From Anaeromyces robustus (taxonomy: Eukaryota; Neocallimastigomycota; Neocallimastigomycetes; Neocallimastigales; Neocallimastigaceae): a stretch of DNA of 64,000 nucleotides. The DNA is taken from assembly GCA_002104895.1 (NCBI GenBank), contig MCFG01000038.1:186001-250000 (forward strand), written 5' to 3'. The notes below the pieces were generated by a model. That model was not told the origin of the DNA. It made no database searches and saw only the letters and a program-made list of their open reading frames with translations. Positions 37,615-50,679 of the stretch are shown piece after piece. A program made the translations under genes and the position numbers. The stretch's first letter is position 1; each line of letters begins with the position of its first letter.

Positions 37615-38249
37615 TATATCCATATTTAATTTAAAGAAATGTTTATTATAAATTTTTACTGAAAAGAAAATATTATTAACAAAATAATTTTTTCTTTTCA
37701 GTAAAAAAAAATATAAAATATGAAATAGAATAAATAATACAATTATTTATTCTATTTCATATTTTATATTTTTAATCAAAAATTGTTAAATATATTTACT
37801 TTATTAGTACCATATTAAATTTTCTTTTTTACCAAATTTTTATTTGTTAATAACAAATTTTAAATTTTTTATTTTATTTAATACTTTAAAATTAATATTT
37901 TTTTTTTTTTTTTTAATTTTATAGTTTTATTTTTATTTTTAACATTTTTTTTATTGAATTATTTATTTATTTATTTTCTAAATTATTAATTTTATTTAAT
38001 TTATTATTTTATTTTTATTTAAATATTATATTTTTATATTTAAAACATTATAAACTAAAAAACATTATTTTAGTTATAAATTATTTTATATAGAATTTAT
38101 TTGAAATAAAATAATACTTATATTTACAAATAATTAATTTTATAGCATGAATATAAAGATTTTTTATTTTTATTATTTTATAAATTCTATAAATTTTTTT
38201 TAAAATTATTAATATTTATTATTTTAAAATAATATATTATAATTAAAAG
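37106..38249. other. AT-rich gap with tandem hairpins
   Basis: Contains a T-run of about 35 bases (37580-37611), a readable signal-peptide-like start (37517-37580, see findings) and two adjacent hairpins (37653-37773). The remainder is AT-rich without recognisable genes. Confidence 0.6.
37653..37773. repeat. two adjacent inverted repeats
   Basis: The second is perfect: arms 37707-37737 and 37743-37773, 31 bp each with a five-base loop, including ATATGAAATAGAATAAAT. The first (about 37653-37706) pairs TTTTTACTGAAAAGAAAA with TTTTCTTTTCAGTAAAAA plus several weaker inner pairs. The two share the A-run between them. Confidence 0.9.
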
Positions 38250-38423
38250 AATTTTAAAAAATAGTATTCTCTTATTTGGAAATGATATTATTATTTTTAG
38301 TATATTTAATTTTAAAAAATAGTATTCTCTTATTTGGAAATGATATTATTATTTTTAGTATATTTAATTTTAAAAAATAGTATTCTCTTATTTGGAAATG
38401 ATATTATTATTTTTAGTATATTT
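38250..38423. repeat. perfect 58-bp triplication
   Basis: Three identical head-to-tail copies (38250-38307, 38308-38365, 38366-38423) containing AGTATTCTCTTATTTGGAAA. They end exactly where the poly(A) of the minus-strand LINE begins. Confidence 0.97.
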
Positions 38424-40714
38424 AATTTTTTTTTTTTTTTTTATGGCATACAATTTGTACGTCACTTTTATTGAATTTAAATATTAAAATACATGAATCA
38501 TAAAAAAACACATAATAAAATAAAAAATGATACTAAAAAAATAAAAAACAAGTAAAATATTATAGATAATAATAAATAATACTGGAGGGAAAAAAAGAAT
38601 AGTATAATAATATTTAAAAACAATAAATCCATACAAGCCCTTAATTCTAAATATAGAATTAAAGTAAAATTGATCTATCCTATTCCACTAGGGTCGGAAA
38701 TAGGATCGGCATTTGCCCTACTACTACTAGGCTGTCCTACTGTGTTATCAGCATTGACGTTCCTGGAGAGGTTGGTTTTAAATTTATTGAACAATATATG
38801 TTGTCTTTTACAGACAACAGGCATGATATCATTCAATAGAGCCGCAGATCGCAACAAGAATGGGGATTTTGAATAAGTACCAAATTCAGTCTGACACTTA
38901 AACAAACATTCCCATTCCTTTTTGTATGGACTATTGTTAATTCTATCACTAAAACCATAATCCCTTCCACCTATTAAAAAAATATAAATACTATACCTAT
39001 TAACTATTTTTTTATTACCTAATATATCTATATTACTAATACTATTAATCCTCATATTATTTCTACTTTTATAACCCTTAACAATATTATTAATTCTATT
39101 ATCCACACTGGTCCTAACTAAACTATTAAAAAGACTATCTAAAAAATAAAAAAAATTTCTATCTAGATCAGAGAAGTGATCAATACGAAGATTTTTAAAT
39201 AAGAAACAATTTATAAACCAATGATCAATTCTCTGATAACTGTCACAATGGAAACAACATGAACAACAATTAGGACAAGAATTATTAATCATTTTAGTAG
39301 CTTTAGCAACTCTAGCATCGATTTTATATCCACATCTTGCCCTAAGTATCCACCTAAAACCTTTGCTATATTCAGGAAATTCTAGATTAAGCTTTAAGTA
39401 ATTCCTTGATTCTTCAAAGTTGTACATTTTATAAGTTTTAGCTTTAACTGATTTATTACTGTTCATGTCTCTGTCCCAATAGAATTCCATAATTTCTTTA
39501 GTAGAGGATGAAATATTGTTTAATTTATCATTTAATATTTTACTTTCTTTGTCCCAAGTCCATTTTCTTGTTGTAGCAACATTATTAACTATCTTTGAGA
39601 TAATACAGTTGGAGTCCTTCCACTTATTAAAACATTTTTAACTTGAGCTAAAGCACATTTACCAGAAAGTGGAGAAATATTGAGTTCTTTTGAGATGCAA
39701 TAAATAGAAACAAAAGAATTAGGTTTCGAGTAGCCTAAAATCCAATAAAAACTTTTGTTAATAATTGTTTGTGTAGAACTAGTATTGTTTTTGTTAGAAC
39801 CAAGCAAAGGAGCGTAATAGGAAACTTGTCCAATAACTTTTGCAGAGAATAAAGTTCTTTTAAGAGGAATAGGAATCAGATCATTTTTTAAAAAACCTTG
39901 AATTGAAAACAAAAGCCTTATTAACTTTATTTTTCAATTTATTAATAACGAATTTTAAATCTAGAGTTTTGTGAAAGGGAATACCAAGGTAAGTATAACA
40001 ATCTGTTTTAGGGATTGCGGTTCCCGTTAAATAAAAGGTAGGGTCTTCTCTAAGAATAAATACCGATTTTTCATGTCTAACAGCTAATGTGGCACATTTA
40101 TTAATTCCAAAAGTCATCTCATTGTCCTTAGCCCATTTACCCAACTGAGCGAAGAAGTTTGCTCATACGAGATCTACTAGGGACACAAAGAACAATATCA
40201 TCAGCAAATAGTCCTCCACAACAATATTCAGTATAGTATCAATTTTCACACCATTATGCAGAAGGCAATTATTGAAGATGTCGTTGATAAACAAATTAAA
40301 AAGTATAGGAGATAAGGGACATCCTTGTCGAATTCCTTTAAATATACTGAAGGGATCAGAAAATTGTTCTATTAATTTTAACACAAGCTTTGGAAAACAG
40401 ATATAGGTTCTCCAAAAATTGAAAGCATTTTCCTTGTATACCAAGAGTATATATATTTTCGACAAAATGTTATAAATGGGCACAGAATCGTAAGCTTTTT
40501 TTAAGATCCTAAAATACCAACCTCTAGACCACATAGATCGTTTAACTGAAAGAATGTACTTGTTGAACTCCTTAAATTTCGGTTCCAGAAAATTCATGAG
40601 TGAAGGCCATTGATGAAGATAATGCCTAGTGTTATTAATATCAGTTCCATAACAGCGGAATCCACGAACAAAAACATCACTATTTCCGTTACTATTATAA
40701 AAATTTCGTACCAT
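38424..40714 (-). mobile_element. degenerate LINE (non-LTR retrotransposon)
   Basis: The minus strand reads, in several broken frames, the C-terminal half of a LINE ORF2. In order: KKAYDSVP (RT motif A region, with Ile-Leu where the catalytic Asp-x is expected; about 40490), GIRQGCPLSPILFNLFINDIF (motif B; about 40300), LFADDIVL (motif C with both Asp; 40191-40214, in a shifted frame), MTFGINKCATL and YLGIPF (thumb; about 39990-40110). Then come a middle piece (39589-39912) and a C-terminal piece (38675-39490) with a CPNC..CCFHC..DHWFINC cysteine-histidine motif (about 39220-39285). Then a 3' UTR of about 240 nt shared with the relic near 3 kb, and a poly(A) tail (T-run at 38424-38442). Frameshifts and loss of the motif A Asp make it inactive. 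The part before motif A (about 40560-40714) does not look like a normal RT N-terminus, so the element is 5'-truncated or rearranged. Confidence 0.88.
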
Positions 40715-40899
40715 TGTAATATATATATATAATATTGATGAAAAAAATTAAAAAACAATAAAATGAAAGTACTAAACTAAAACAGATCGAGTTAAAAATA
40801 TAGACTAGTAATAACTGAATGTAAATTTTTTCTGTTGTTTAAATTTTCAATTGTTTATCTTCTTTACTCTATTATAAAAGTGCTTGTGAATATTGTTAT

Positions 40900-40939
40900 T
40901 TTATAAGTTTCCAATATATTTATATTGGAAACTTGTAAA
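40900..40939. repeat. inverted repeat, 19-bp arms with one mismatch
   Basis: Arms 40900-40918 and 40921-40939 contain AAGTTTCCAATATA and its complement. It directly precedes the minisatellite. Confidence 0.85.
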
Positions 40940-41305
40940 ATCTTAAATTCATGAAAATTAAAAAAAAAAGTTAAAGGTGCAGAACTCAAAAATAAACTGT
41001 TCTAATTTCTAATAGTAAAATCTTAAAATTCATGAAAATTAAAAAAAAAAAAGTTAAAGGTGCAGAACTCAAAAATAACTGTTCTAATTTCTAATAGTAA
41101 AATCTTAAAATTCATGAAAATTAAAAAAAAAAAAAAAAAAGTTAAAGGTGCAGAACTCAAAAAAAAAAAAAAAAAAAAAATAACTGTTCTAATTTCTAAT
41201 AGTAAAATCTTAAATTCATGAAAATTAAAAAAAAAAAAAAAAAAGTTAAAGGTGCAGAACTCAAAAAAAAAAAAAAAAAAAAAATAACTGTTCTAATTTC
41301 TAATA
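40939..41305. repeat. four-copy minisatellite with expanding A-tracts
   Basis: Copies start at about 40939, 41019, 41101 and 41206. The constant parts are AATCTTAAATTCATGAAAAT, AGTTAAAGGTGCAGAACTC and AACTGTTCTAATTTCTAATA. They are separated by two A-tracts whose lengths rise from about 10 and 5 in the first copy to about 18 and 24 in the last. Units are 80, 82, 105 and about 100 bp. Confidence 0.95.
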
Positions 41306-41496
41306 AAAGTATAAGCACATGCTTTTGAGTGAATCAAGCTCATACAAAAATTAAAGTAAAAAGTAAATAACAATGGATTCATACAGTGATAATATACAGA
41401 AATACATGATAGGTAAATATAAAAGAAAATTTAAATATCTCATTTTCTAGTGTGTGTGTATTTATAAATTTATAAATACACACTAGAAAAAAAAAA

Positions 41497-41537
<41 letters not shown>

Positions 41538-43148
41538 TTACGATAGGAAAACAATTAATATAAACACCAATATTGGGAGTTAATTCTTTTTTGATAACTC
41601 AACTCATCTTAATATAAACAAATATAAATAAATATAAATAATAAACAATATAAAAAAAAAAATATATAAATATATATATATAATTAATTTGAAAAAGAAA
41701 AGATAGAATTATTATTATTATAGTTAAAATTACTTTTTTTTTTTGTTTGTTTATAACTTATTTTATTAAATTTTGAATTTACTTATTGACTACATTTCTT
41801 TTTTTTTCCTTTTTTTTTTTTTTTTTAAATGCTATTATGACTAATTTTTTTTTTATTTAAAAATGTTATTTTTTTTTTTTTTTTTTTTAAATGCTATTAT
41901 TTAAAAAATGCTATTTTTTTTTTTTTTTTTTTTAAAATGCTATTATTTAAAAAATGCTATTTTTTTTTTTTTTAATGCTATTATTACCTAATTTTTTTTT
42001 TTTTTTTTTTGTTTTGTTTTGTTTAAATATTATTATTATTATTATTATTATTTTATCATTCTATTTAGAGGTGTGTGTGTTGTATATATTTTATTTTTTA
42101 TAAATATGTAATTATTCTTTTAAAACATTAATTATTATTTTAATTTTTAATTTTAATTTTATTTTATTTTATTTTTTATTTTTTTTTATTTTTTATTTTT
42201 TTTTTTTTCCTTTTTTCCTTTTCTATTTTTTTTTTTTTTTATTTTTTATTTTATTTTTATTTTTATTCTTTTTTTCTTTTAATAAAAAATATTTATATAT
42301 AAAAATATGAAATATTTATTAATAAAAAAAAAAATTATAAAAGTAAAAAAGAAAAAAAAATAAAAATAAAATAAAAAATAAAAGAGTATTAAAAAGAGTA
42401 TAAAAAATAAAAAAATAAAAAAATAAAAACAAAATAAAATAAAATAAAGGAAAAAAAAAAAATATTTATAATAATTATTATAAAAAAAATATACATATTT
42501 ATTTTTTTCTTATTTTTTTTTTTTTAAAGATATGAATATTTTTATAATATATTATATCTTCTGTTTTTTTTTTTTTTTGTTTTTGTTTTTGTTTTTGTTT
42601 TTATTTTATTTTTTTTTTTTTTTTAGTTTAAGCTAAGTTAATATTATTGTATTGTATTGTATTGTATTGCTTGTTTATAAATTTTTTTTTTAAAAAAAAA
42701 AAAATAATATATATATAGTTCTAAAGAAAGAAAAAAAAAAAAAAGAAAAAAAGTATATTACAAACTATTTAAAAAATAAAAATATATATATAAAGTAATT
42801 AAATGAATATCAAATAGATAGAAAAGAAAAAAAAAAAAAGAAAAAGAAAAGAAATAGAAAAAAAAAAAAAAAAGACTAAATTCAAAACATTTTGTTTTAT
42901 ATTAAATATATTTTAGTAAATATAATTATAGTAATAAAGATAATGAATATATATACAAAAAAAAAAAAAAAAAAAAAAAAAAGACTCTGTAAAATATATA
43001 ATATTACTTAAAAAAATTATATACTTTACACTTACTATTGGCTTTGTTTTTTGAATTTTTTTTTTGATTTTTGATTTATTTTCTTTATTTTTTATTCTTT
43101 TTTTCTTTTTTTCTTTTTTTCTTTTTTTTATATCTATAAATATAAAAT

Positions 43149-43180
<32 letters not shown>

Positions 43181-43378
43181 GGAATATTATTTAAAAAAAT
43201 TAATAATTATATAATCAATATATATTATGAACTTCATGATATATAAGGTTAATGGTGATTTTGATATCATAAAATATAAAAAAAGAATTAATTTTTTTAT
43301 CCTTAATTTTTATAGAAAATCAAGTTTTGTATAAATTTTCTTTTTTTTTTTTTTTTTTTTTTTTGATTACTTTTTTTC

Positions 43379-43409
<31 letters not shown>

Positions 43410-43898
43410 GTATTCATTATCGTTTTTAATATTATTTAATTATATTTTTTTTTTTGAATTTAGTTTAGTTTAGTTTATTTTCTTTCTTTCTTTCTTTCTT
43501 TTTTTTTTCTTTTCGTTTTAAATAGATGTAATAAACTATATTTCGAAAAAAAAAAAAAAATTCAAGAAGAAAAAAATTTTTTTTTTACTTTACTATGGCG
43601 TAATTTTATGCTTCTAATATTAATATAGTAATAATAATATATAATATATTAAAAAAAAAAAAATTTTATATATATTATTATTATTTTTAAAATAAAAATT
43701 TATATATATAAATCTATATAATATTCATTAAAATATTATAATATAATAATATTATAATATAAATTTTTATTTTTCTATTATTATTATTATGGTTATTTTT
43801 ATTTTTTAATATTTTTATTTTTTTTTCTTTCTATTATATATTATTATTATTCTATTAGAATTTTATATTTATAGAATGGAATAAAAATATTATTTATT
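41306..43898. other. long low-complexity gap
   Basis: Dominated by T- and A-runs, repeated ATGCTATT..T-run units (about 41825-41990), TTTGTT and TATTG arrays, TTTC arrays (43482-43500) and an inverted repeat at 41443-41490. No gene seen. It is the 3' side of the first CAP gene. Confidence 0.75.
41443..41490. repeat. inverted repeat with a 4-base bulge
   Basis: TTTTCTAGTGTGTGTGTATT and its continuation pair with TTTATAAATACACACTAG..A. The arms (41443-41468 and 41469-41490) differ only by two extra GT units on the left, so replication slippage followed inversion. Confidence 0.85.
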
Positions 43899-45544
43899 CT
43901 AATAAGTATAATTCATGTTATGAACAAAGTCAACTCTGTAATCATTGGCATTGTCAACAACTGGAACATTTCTAGTTTGTGGTTTTCTAGTAAGAGTTCT
44001 AGTAACAACAGAAGCACCACGTTTAATAGAATTAGTCTTTCTAGAAAGAGTTCTAGTAAGGTTAGCATATTGTTTTGGATTCTTCTTAAGGAAAACAAAA
44101 GCAGCAGCAGCACCAACAACAGAACCAGTAATAGCTACACCAGTAACTACATTATTATTTTTTGGTTCTTCTTCTTCTTCTTTAATAGTTTCTAAAGGTT
44201 TTTCTTCTTCCTTTTTAGAAGATGAGGATTTCTTTTCATCTTCATCCTTACTCTTATGAACCTTATGTTCTGGAGCTGGAGCAACCTTCTTTGGAGTAGC
44301 TACTGGAGCAGTAACAGACTTAGTAACACCAGCTAAAGCCTTGGTGGTAGCTTTAACACTTGGAATTTTAGTATTAACAACTGGAACTTTGGAAGTAGTG
44401 TTTACAACCTTTTTAGTAGTAACTGGAGCAACTGGTTTTGGTACGGTAGTAGTTGTTCTTTTGATAGTGGTGGTAGTGGTTTTCTTGGTAGTAGTAGTGG
44501 TAGTTTTTTGAGTGGTAGTTTTTCTAGTGGTAGTTTTCTTAGTAGTAGTTTTCTTAGAAGTAGTTTTATGTTCTTTTGGTTTTTCATCATCATCATCATC
44601 ACTACTTTTACTTCCATTTTTGGAATAAACTTTTTGACCAATGACATTACCAGTTTTGTAACGACAAACTAATTGGTAGAAATCTCCACCATCACATTCA
44701 CTTAATCCACAACCAACTTTTGTGTTTTCAGCCCAAACAACTTGAGCATAATGACCAATCTTATTTTTAACACGTTTATTATCATATTTAGAAACGACTC
44801 CGGCCTTTAAAAAGTCATCCTTTTCAGCTTTCCAAAGATTAAATAATCTATCAACCTTTCTACCATATCCAGTCCAAGCTAAATTTTCTGGACCTTCACC
44901 TGAGTGTTCATTTTTAGTACATTTTTTAGCATATCTCTATGTAAATATAATAAATATAATATAAAAATATTTTATAATATTTATAATAATAAATAGGATT
45001 AATAATTTATTAATAATATTGATATGGATATTAATAATTAAAAATTTAAACAAAAATAAAATTTGATAGATATTATTATAAACTATAGATTAAACATTAT
45101 ATTTTTTGTTATTTATTAACTTTAAGACAATTAGAATTATTTATTTTTAAAATAAATATAAAAAATAAATATAAAAAATAAAAATATAAAACAAATAAAA
45201 ATATTATATTTTCATGTCATATTGTTCCAACGAAAAAAAAAAATATTTATATTTTTTCATATTATGTTGTTCTAATTAAAATAATTATATTATATTTTTT
45301 ATATATTATGTTGTTCTAATTAAAATAATAATATTTATATAAATATTAAAAAAAAAAAAATTACTTCAGCAGCAGCAGCAAGATGGTCATCCCATGAAAT
45401 ATCTTTCATATCAGGAGCACCAACAGCTTCTCTAGTTTTTTCGTGATAATATAATAATTCATCCTTTTCTTTTTCAGTTAAAGTAGCATTAGCACCACAT
45501 AATAAAGCAGCAACTACTAATAAATTTGAAAATCTTAACTTCAT
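43899..45544 (-). CDS. CAP/SCP-domain protein 1, membrane-anchored
   Basis: Two exons, 45365-45544 and 43899-44936, phase 0 (donor GTAATT, acceptor CATAG), give 405 residues. Residues 1-20 are a signal peptide. The CAP domain follows: His 34 in YYHEKTR, SWDDHLAAAAE at the exon end, GPENLAW with Glu 77, GHYAQVVW with His 122, then KVGCGLSEC and LVCRY. A Thr/Lys/Val/Pro-rich stalk follows, including KKTTT repeats, an EHKVHKSKDEDEKK stretch and an EEEEE patch. One transmembrane helix (about 320-342, VAITGSVVGAAAAFVF) and a basic tail (KKNPKQY, repeated RT/SRK) end the protein. So the CAP head should be outside and the tail cytosolic. CAP proteins bind lipids or ligands in a cleft (family knowledge). 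This copy alone of the four keeps the family's Glu in the GEN-like motif. Confidence 0.92.
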
Positions 45545-46670
45545 TTTAACTTTTATTTCATTTAAAATTTTATATTGATTTTAATAAAAGTTAAAAATAT
45601 ATTAATATTTTAACAGTATTGAATTGAAGAATATATTATATATATCTTTATAAATTGTTTTTATTACCTTATATATATTTATTATTTATTAATTAATTAA
45701 TTATTATTTATTATTTATTATTTATTATTTTTTTATTTTGTATTTATTTATTTATTTTTTGTTTTTTTTGTATATTTTTTTTTTATTTTTTATTTATTTA
45801 TTTATTTTTTATTTTATTTTTTATTTTTATTTTTTTATTTTTATTTATTTTTATTCCTTTTTTTTTTTTTATTATTTTTTTTTTTATTTTTTTTTTTTTT
45901 TTATTTACTTTCTACTCAAATAAATAAAAAAATTTTTATTTTTTTAAAAAAAAAAAAAAATATAATAATAAAAAAGAAATTTTATTTAGTATTTATAGTC
46001 AAAAATTTTATTTTTTATTTTTTTTATTTTTGCTTTCTTCAACCACCAAATTTCTTATTATTTATTTATTTATTATTTATTTATTTATTTATGATTTATT
46101 TATTTATTAATATTATATCATATTATATATTATTACTATTTATTTTAATATATGTTGTGTCTTTATATATAGATTCCTATAGCATAAAATAAAATTTTAA
46201 TTTATATAATATATTATACAGTCTATATTAATTATATAATAACTATATATTATATTATATTATATAATATAATATTAATATTAATGTATGACATTAAGTT
46301 ATAAATGATAAAAATGACCATAAAAAAAAATAATTAATTATTTCTTTTTAATAATAATGAAAAAAAAAGAAATTGAATTTGTAAAACATTCATTTTTTAA
46401 TATCATCATCATAATTTTATTACATTTTTAATTTAATAAATTTAATACATTACATCTTTTATTCTTAATACATTATATTTGTTTTATATTATATTATATT
46501 ATATTATATTATATATTATATTATATTATATATTTATATTATATATTTATTACCCATGAATCACTAAACTAAATTATAATAACTATTAAAAATAATAATA
46601 ATAATAATAATTAAATAATATATAGAATTAAATAATATATAGAATTAAATAAGGAATATATAAATATAAA

Positions 46671-46750
46671 TATATTATTATATTATTATATTATTATATT
46701 ATTATATTATTATATTATTATATTATTATATTATTATATTATTATATTAG
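46671..46750. repeat. (ATTATATT)n microsatellite
   Basis: About ten near-perfect units of an eight-base repeat. Confidence 0.85.
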
Positions 46751-47743
46751 AATTACTTAGTGACTAAATTAAAATAAAATAAAATAAAATAAAATAAAAT
46801 TTTATATCCATAAAAAAAAATGTAAAACAAATATAATTTAATATTTTATATATATTTAATTTATTAATATGTTGTAGAATATATTATAACATATAATAAC
46901 ATTAAACCTATAAATTAAATAATAAATTAAAAAATAATTAAAAAATAATAAGAAAATTCTGATGCTTATATAAAAAAGGTAATAAAAGAAAAATCTCAAT
47001 TTTTTTTTTTTATTTATTATAGAGTTAATATAAAATATAAGAAATTAAAGTAGTCTAATTAATAAAACTTTAATTAATAAATAAATTAATAAATTAAAAA
47101 AAAAAAACAATTTATTATTATTTAAAGTTTTTAACCTCTAAAAAGTAAATAAATAAATAATTAATTAAATAAATAAATATTTTAAAAATAATTAAATAAA
47201 TGAATAAATATTTAAATAAAATAATTTGTTAAGGATTAAAGTTTTTTAATTATGTGTTATGAATAATAATGAATAAATTTTTAAATATTTTAATTTATTT
47301 TTTTTACTATAAAATATAAATGTCCATGTTTGTACAAAATACTATATAGGGTTATATTTATTTATTTATGTAATTCTTTATTTATTTATTTATTAATTAA
47401 TAATTTTTTTAATTATTATTTAGTTATATATTTATTCATTCATTTATTTATTATTAATATTACTAATATTAAATTAATATATTATTCTAGATTTTATTTT
47501 ATATTCTTATTTATATTATATATGCATTATTTATATATATAATATTTACTTTTTTTTTTTGTTTATTAAAATCAATAATTACTACAAATATTATATTATA
47601 CACTCACTTTAAAAATATAAAATATAATTTTTCAATAATAATCATAATAATCATAATCTTAAACTAGAGAGAGAAATAAGAAAGTTTATTAAAGAATGAA
47701 AAAAAAAATCCACTTTTCCTTTGCCTAATGTTTAAATTTTATT

Positions 47744-47775
<32 letters not shown>

Positions 47776-48841
47776 TTATTTATTTATTATTTAATTTGAC
47801 CTTTTTAACTTTATTCTATGATTTATTTTTTAATTTATAGAAAAAAAATTTTTTTTTCCTTTTTTATCTTTCTTATTATGAATGAACCACAAATAAATGA
47901 ATTTAATTTAATTTATAACTATATAAATAAATGAATAAATAAATAAATATTAAATAAATAATTATATAAATATATAAATAAATAAATAAATAAATGAATA
48001 AATAAATAAATAAATATTAAATAAATAATTATTAAATAAATAAATAAATAAATAAATAACTATTAAATAAATGAATATTAAATAAATAAATAAATGAATA
48101 ATCAATTCATTAATAAATGAATATTTATATAAACGAATGAATGAATAAATAAATAAAACGGTTTATCTTTTTCTTTTTTTTTTTTTTTTTTGTGATAAAA
48201 AAAAATTTTTTTTTTAATAATTTTATTAAATTTTATATTAAAATTTTTTTCTTTCTTTCTTTTATTTCTTCCCTTTTTTTTTTTTCATTCATTCATTCAT
48301 GCCTTCTTTCTTTCTATTTTTTATTCATTCATGCTTTATTTTATTCTTTATTTCTATCTTAAAAGCAAGGTTTTTTAAGAAAAATCTTTATCTTTCTATT
48401 AATGTTTTTATTATGTTATTTTTTTTGTTTTATTTTATTTTTTTTGAATATTATTATATTATTATATATTAACATTAATTAATATTTTATTTTCTTTTCT
48501 TTTATTTTATTTTATTAATAATATCTGTAATAGAATAAATAAATAAATATGAATATAAATAAATATAAATAAATAATTATTTGTTTATACATTTGATTAA
48601 AGCTTCTTCTTTTTTTCTTTAAGATTATTAATCTCAAAAGAAGGGGGGAAAATATAAATTCCTTCTTAGTATATAAAAAATTTTTTGAGATGGAATGATA
48701 ATAGTAATATAATCAAAAAAAAAAAAAGTTTTAAAATATAAAATAAAATAATAATAATATATGTTATTTATATTTTATTTCTTATTTCTTATTTTTTTAT
48801 TTTTTACTTCTTATTTTTTTATTTTTCTTTTTTTCTTTTCA

Positions 48842-48872
48842 TGTGTGTGTGTATGTGTGTGTGTGTGTGTGT
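48842..48872. repeat. (TG)n dinucleotide repeat
   Basis: About 14 TG units with one TA interruption, rare in this AT-only background. Confidence 0.95.
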
Positions 48873-50039
48873 TTTATATATAGTAATAATTATTAATATA
48901 ATTTTTTTTTTATCTAGAATTAGATCTATTTATTTAATTATTTACTGTTTAATAATTATTATATCCCTTTATCAATTTTATTCCTACCATTTTTTTTTTC
49001 AATAAATAATAGATAAAACTATACTATTAATAAAATAAATTTTAACTTATTTATTTTTACTTTTAAATATTACATTAAATTCCTTTTTATCATAAAATAA
49101 ATACCTAATTAAAATTAAAAATAAAAATAAAAAAATAAAATAAAAATAAAAAAAAGATAACTTTTTAATGTTAAATCTATGTCCTATTAAAAGGTTAAAA
49201 AAAAATGTAGTTTATCTGCATAATCATTAAGATTTTATTTATTTTATTTTATACCATTAAACATTTCTGATTAATTAAATTTAAATTTAAATTTAAAATT
49301 AAAAATTATAAATATAAATAATAAATAATAAATAATAAATAATAAATAAATATAAAAAAAGTTTTTATTTTATTTTATTTTTTATTTTTGTTTTTATCTT
49401 TTTTTTTTTGCATATTAAATAAATTTTAAGATTTAATATAAAAAATAAAATAAAAAGGTTTTATTTATGCATACATAAAATAAAATAAAATAAATATAAA
49501 TTAAATAAATAAATATAAATTAAATAAATAAATAAATTAAATAAAATGAATGAATGATTAAATAAATAAAATATCCTTTGAATTTTAAAAAATTTATAAA
49601 AAAAAATTAAAAAAATAAAAAATAAAAATTTAATTTATTCCATATATTAAAAAAAATATAATTAGAAAAAAAGAATATTCATTTTTAAATTTTTAATTTT
49701 AAATTTTTTTATTTAAAAAAAAAATAAATAAAATAAATAAATTTTATAAATTAAGGAGAAAGTAAAAAAAAAAAATATAAAAAAAATATATAAAAACAAC
49801 AAAAATAATAAAAATAAAACTTGACATTATTTTTTTTTAAAGGTAATGAAAAATGAAAAAAAAAAAAAACAAATTTAAATTTTAAATTTTAAATTTTAAA
49901 TTAAAAAAAATTAAATTATATTAAATCAAACCTAATAATAATTATTTTATTTTTATTTTTATAGTAAAATAAAAACTAATTACATTTATACATTGATGCT
50001 AATTGTAGTAATAGTATTTAAATTCATACCAAATTAATT

Positions 50040-50310
50040 AATAAATAATAATAATATCAAATTAATAATAATAATAATAATTAATAATAATAATAATAAT
50101 AATGATTAATAATAATAATAATAATAATAATAATGATTAATAATAATAATAATGAATAATAATATCAATAATAATAATAATAATAATGATTAATAATAAT
50201 AATAATCAATAATAATACTAATAATAATACTAATAATAATAATAAATAATAATGATTAATAATAATAATAATAATAATCAATAATCATTAATAATAATAA
50301 TAACAAATTA
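50040..50310. repeat. (AAT)n microsatellite with AATGATT interruptions
   Basis: Mixed AAT arrays regularly broken by GATT and CAAT units, suggesting a higher-order repeat. Confidence 0.9.
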
Positions 50311-50642
50311 TTATTAAATAATATTATATAAAAATTATTATTAACTAAATGAAATGAAGTAAAAAAAAAATGAAAAACTTCATTAATATAATATAATTAT
50401 AGTAATAATTAACTTCATCCTTATTCTATTTATTCTATTTATTATTCATTATTTATTATTCATTATTCATTATTCATTTTTTTTAAAAGTCATATTACTT
50501 AACTACACAATAAAAATCATTTTAAATTAATATTTATCAAATTTATTTTAATACACTTAATCCTTCACCCTTCTCCTTAAAATTTATATATATATATAAT
50601 GAAAAATATTACCGTTTTTGATATAAATTCAACCAAAATACA

Positions 50643-50679
<37 letters not shown>

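Noticed and set aside
38670-38876. Plus-strand open frame MIYPIPLGSEIGSAFALLLL..
   Set aside because: Antisense of the C-terminal LINE coding piece.
40939-41305. Regular repeats considered as a CRISPR array
   Set aside because: There are no unique spacers: whole units repeat, with variation only in A-tract length, and the genome is eukaryotic.
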